A stretch of 64,000 nt of DNA from Actinomadura sp. WMMA1423 (GTDB lineage Bacteria > Actinomycetota > Actinomycetes > Streptosporangiales > Streptosporangiaceae). The DNA lies in the NCBI RefSeq assembly GCF_006547145.1, contig NZ_CP041244.1, forward strand, positions 7,564,001-7,628,000. The letters run 5' to 3'. The notes beneath the pieces are model-generated. The model did no database searches. It was not told the origin of the DNA and saw only the letters and a program-made list of their open reading frames with translations. Below, piece by piece: positions 61,895 to 64,000 of the stretch (position 1 is the first letter of the stretch; the number at the start of each line of letters is the position of its first letter). The position numbers and the translations under genes were made by a program.

Positions 61895-63262
61895 ATGACG
61901 GAGCTTGCGATCAAGGGCGATCACCAGCGGGCGGTGGAGGCGCTCAGGAGGTCCTACGAGGCCATCCCGGCGGGCACGCCGGTGCGGCTGGCCAAGAAGA
62001 CCTCGAACCTGTTCCGGTGGCGCGACCCCTCGGCGGCGCCCGGCCTGGACGTGTCCGGGTTCGACAAGGTGCTCGGCGTCGACCCGGACGAGCGGACCGC
62101 GCAGGTCCAGGGCATGACGACCTACGAGGACCTGGTCGACGCGACGCTGCCGCACGGCCTGATGCCGACGGTCGTCCCGCAGCTGAAGACGATCACGCTC
62201 GGCGGCGCGGTGACCGGGCTCGGCATCGAGTCGTCCTCGTTCCGCGACGGGCTGCCGCACGAGGGCGTCCTCGAACTGGAGGTCCTCACCGGCGACGGGC
62301 AGATCGTCACGGCCACGCGCGACAACGAGCACAAGGACCTGTTCTACGGCTTCCCGAACTCCTACGGGACGCTCGGCTACAGCCTCCGGTTGAAGATCGA
62401 GCTGCGGCCCGTCCGGCCCTACGTCCGGCTGCGGCACCTGCGGTTCACCGACGCGGCGGAGCTCGCCCGCGTCATGGGGGAGATCACCGAGTCCGGGACG
62501 TTCGAGGACGAGTCCGTCGACTTCATGGACGGCACCGTCTTCAGCGCGGACGAGCAGTACATCACGCTCGGCTTCTTCGCCGACTCGGCGCCCTACACCT
62601 CCGACTACACCGGCCAGCAGATCTACTACAGGTCGATCCAGCAGCGGTCGGTCGACTTCCTGACGGTCCGCGACTACATCTGGCGCTGGGACACCGACTG
62701 GTTCTGGTGCTCGGGCGCGTTCGGCGTGCAGAACCCGGCGGTCCGGCGGCTGTGGCCCGACAAGTACAAGCGCTCGGACGTGTACCGCAAGCTGGTCGCC
62801 TACGACCGCCGGTATCACGTCGTCGCGCGAGCGGAGCGGTGGCGCGGGCTGCGGCCGCGCGAGGACGTCATCCAGGACATCGAGGTGCCGGTCGAGCGGC
62901 TGCCGGAGTTCCTGGATTTCTTCCACGACAAGGTGGGCATGAGCCCGATCTGGCTCTGCCCGCTGCGGGCCAAGGAGCGGTGGCCGCTGTACCCGCTGGA
63001 CGTGGGCCGCCCCTATGTGAACGCCGGTTTCTGGGGGACGGTGCGTATCCCGCCCGGCCAGATCCCCGAGTACCACAACAGGCTCATCGAACGTAAGGTC
63101 GCCGCCCTCGACGGCCACAAGTCCCTCTACTCGACGGCCTTCTATGGCCGGGACGAGTTCTGGCGGTACTACGACGGGGAGACCTACCGGCGGCTCAAGG
63201 GGTCCTACGACCCCGACGGGAGGTTGCTCGACCTCTACGACAAGTGCGTGCGCGGACGCTGA
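61895..63262 (+). CDS. tmsA: FAD-binding oxidoreductase, likely 10-methylene-stearate reductase (TmsA/BfaA-like)
   Basis: This vanillyl-alcohol-oxidase-type flavoenzyme has 455 aa. The FAD-binding half has VQGMTTYEDLVDATLPHG and PTVVPQLKTITLGGAVTGLG near residues 73-112, then GIESSSFRDGLPHEG. Its distinctive partner is the adjacent CFA-synthase-like methyltransferase gene. In actinomycetes this pair makes 10-methyl branched fatty acids: the methyltransferase adds a methylene to an oleoyl chain and the flavoenzyme reduces it. The names TmsAB or BfaAB are from the literature on related genera; specificity here is inferred from pairing. The start is ATG at 61895. Confidence 0.78.
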   Translation: MTELAIKGDHQRAVEALRRSYEAIPAGTPVRLAKKTSNLFRWRDPSAAPGLDVSGFDKVLGVDPDERTAQVQGMTTYEDLVDATLPHGLMPTVVPQLKTITLGGAVTGLGIESSSFRDGLPHEGVLELEVLTGDGQIVTATRDNEHKDLFYGFPNSYGTLGYSLRLKIELRPVRPYVRLRHLRFTDAAELARVMGEITESGTFEDESVDFMDGTVFSADEQYITLGFFADSAPYTSDYTGQQIYYRSIQQRSVDFLTVRDYIWRWDTDWFWCSGAFGVQNPAVRRLWPDKYKRSDVYRKLVAYDRRYHVVARAERWRGLRPREDVIQDIEVPVERLPEFLDFFHDKVGMSPIWLCPLRAKERWPLYPLDVGRPYVNAGFWGTVRIPPGQIPEYHNRLIERKVAALDGHKSLYSTAFYGRDEFWRYYDGETYRRLKGSYDPDGRLLDLYDKCVRGR

Positions 63263-63348
63263 CCAGGCGCCCGCTTCGGGGGAGCCCCGCGCGGGGGGCG
63301 GCCGACCGCCGCCGCCCGTGCCGGGGCGGAGAGACAGGAGGAACCAAG

Positions 63349-64000
63349 ATGACGCTGGCCAGGGTCTTCGAGCAGCTCGCCGGGGCTGAGGCGCCAGTGG
63401 AGTTCACGGCGTACGACGGATCTCGTGCAGGGGTGCCCGGGGCCGACATCCGTTTCGACGTGCGCTCGCCGTACGCGGTCTCGTACCTGCTGCACTCGCC
63501 GGGCGCGCTGGGCCTCGCCCGCGCCTACGTCACCGGCATGATCGACGTGAACGGCGACATGATCACGGCGCTGACCACGATGCAGCAGGTGCTCAGCGAG
63601 GTGTCGCCCCGCGACAAGGCGAAGATCACCGGCGCGGTGATGCGCGACCCGCTGCTGCGGGCCGCGGCGTCGCGGCGGCTTGACCCGCCGCCGCAGGAGG
63701 CGCCGTTCAGCCGGATCCCGTCGTGGCTGCGGCACTCCAAGCGGCGGGACGCGCGGGCCATCTCCCACCACTACGACGTGTCCAACACCTTCTACGAGTG
63801 GGTGCTCGGCCCCTCCATGGCCTACACCTGCGCGTGCTACCCGCATGAGGGCGCGACGCTGGAGGAGGCGCAGTTCAACAAGCACGACCTGGTGGCCAAG
63901 AAGATCGGCCTGAAGCCGGGGATGCGGCTGCTGGACGTCGGCTGCGGCTGGGGCGGCATGGTGATGCACGCCGCCAAGGAGTACGGCGTCAAGGCGCTCG
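63349..64000 (+). CDS. tmsB: SAM-dependent fatty acid methyltransferase, CFA-synthase-like (TmsB/BfaB-like), 3' end outside window
   Basis: This is the first 217 codons of a cyclopropane-fatty-acyl-phospholipid-synthase-type enzyme. The conserved ISHHYDVSNTFYEWVLG is at about residue 138, followed by SMAYTCACYP. The SAM-binding motif LLDVGCGWGGM starts near residue 192. The gene begins ATG at 63349 with a near-perfect AGGAGG ribosome site and stays open to the window edge. Together with the upstream flavoenzyme it is predicted to methylate the double bond of membrane fatty acids to give 10-methyl forms such as tuberculostearate. Only the N-terminal part is visible. Confidence 0.88.
   Translation, partial: MTLARVFEQLAGAEAPVEFTAYDGSRAGVPGADIRFDVRSPYAVSYLLHSPGALGLARAYVTGMIDVNGDMITALTTMQQVLSEVSPRDKAKITGAVMRDPLLRAAASRRLDPPPQEAPFSRIPSWLRHSKRRDARAISHHYDVSNTFYEWVLGPSMAYTCACYPHEGATLEEAQFNKHDLVAKKIGLKPGMRLLDVGCGWGGMVMHAAKEYGVKAL

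Overview
The window is about 64 kb of very GC-rich DNA with strong third-position GC bias, frequent GTG/TTG starts, short gene spacings and SARP/BTAD, DUF397, DUF4192, DUF1707 and MmyB-type genes. Together with the actinobacterial 16S/23S sequence and a 10-methyl fatty acid gene pair, this points to a chromosome of a filamentous actinomycete, most likely Thermomonosporaceae (Actinomadura-like). The family assignment is inferred from gene content and not from a search.

Region 1 (1-22277) is conserved core. It holds the elongation cluster mreC-mreD-mrdA-rodA, a two-gene radical-SAM pair, rne, rplU-rpmA-obgE, proB-proA, a Tat-exported metallophosphoesterase, a convergent M48 protease, a PaaK-type CoA ligase, and nadD-rsfS-histidine phosphatase ending at a tRNA-Ala gene. 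Several intergenic spaces carry strong RNA hairpins, notably the rne and rplU leaders and the rpmA 3' end.

Region 2 (22278-31666) begins with a 79-bp hairpin-bearing tandem repeat and a second identical tRNA-Ala. It continues with a baeRF/Vms1-like peptidyl-tRNA hydrolase candidate, DUF1360, a small Rho-N/SAP-like protein, a large AfsR-type regulator, a DrrAB-type exporter and the rRNA promoter region. Region 3 (31667-37066) is one complete rRNA operon, 16S-23S-5S, with no spacer tRNA and a strong terminator.

Region 4 (37067-47164) is accessory. It has a degenerate repeat array, an orphan DUF397 gene, two GNAT enzymes, and an MFS/ArsR-HTH pair divergent from an XRE regulator. It also has a TetR gene divergent from an SDR gene with two matched operators, DUF523, a second SDR gene, and an AurF-type diiron oxygenase behind its own TetR gene. 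Region 5 (47165-55733) has a MacB/FtsX-type ABC transporter whose permease is split by a one-base frameshift, an AlaA-like aminotransferase, a DinG-like helicase and a DUF4192 protein carrying a long repeat-derived insertion.

Region 6 (55734-59772) is a small arsenic-type cluster: arsR followed in the same frame by a stand-alone TipAS domain, and a divergent Cys-rich flavoprotein followed by arsC. Two matched ArsR-like operators lie between the divergent genes, no arsenite pump is visible, and degenerate tandem repeats flank both ends. Region 7 (59773-64000) has a small conserved protein, a polysaccharide deacetylase, a DUF1707 membrane protein and a likely 10-methyl-stearate synthase pair, the second gene running off the window.

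The less ordinary observations are the degenerate arrays that appear to start at gene 3' ends, the ArsR-stop-TipAS arrangement, the paired operator designs, the competing hairpins in front of rplU, and the frameshifted permease. I found no CRISPR array and no intact mobile element.
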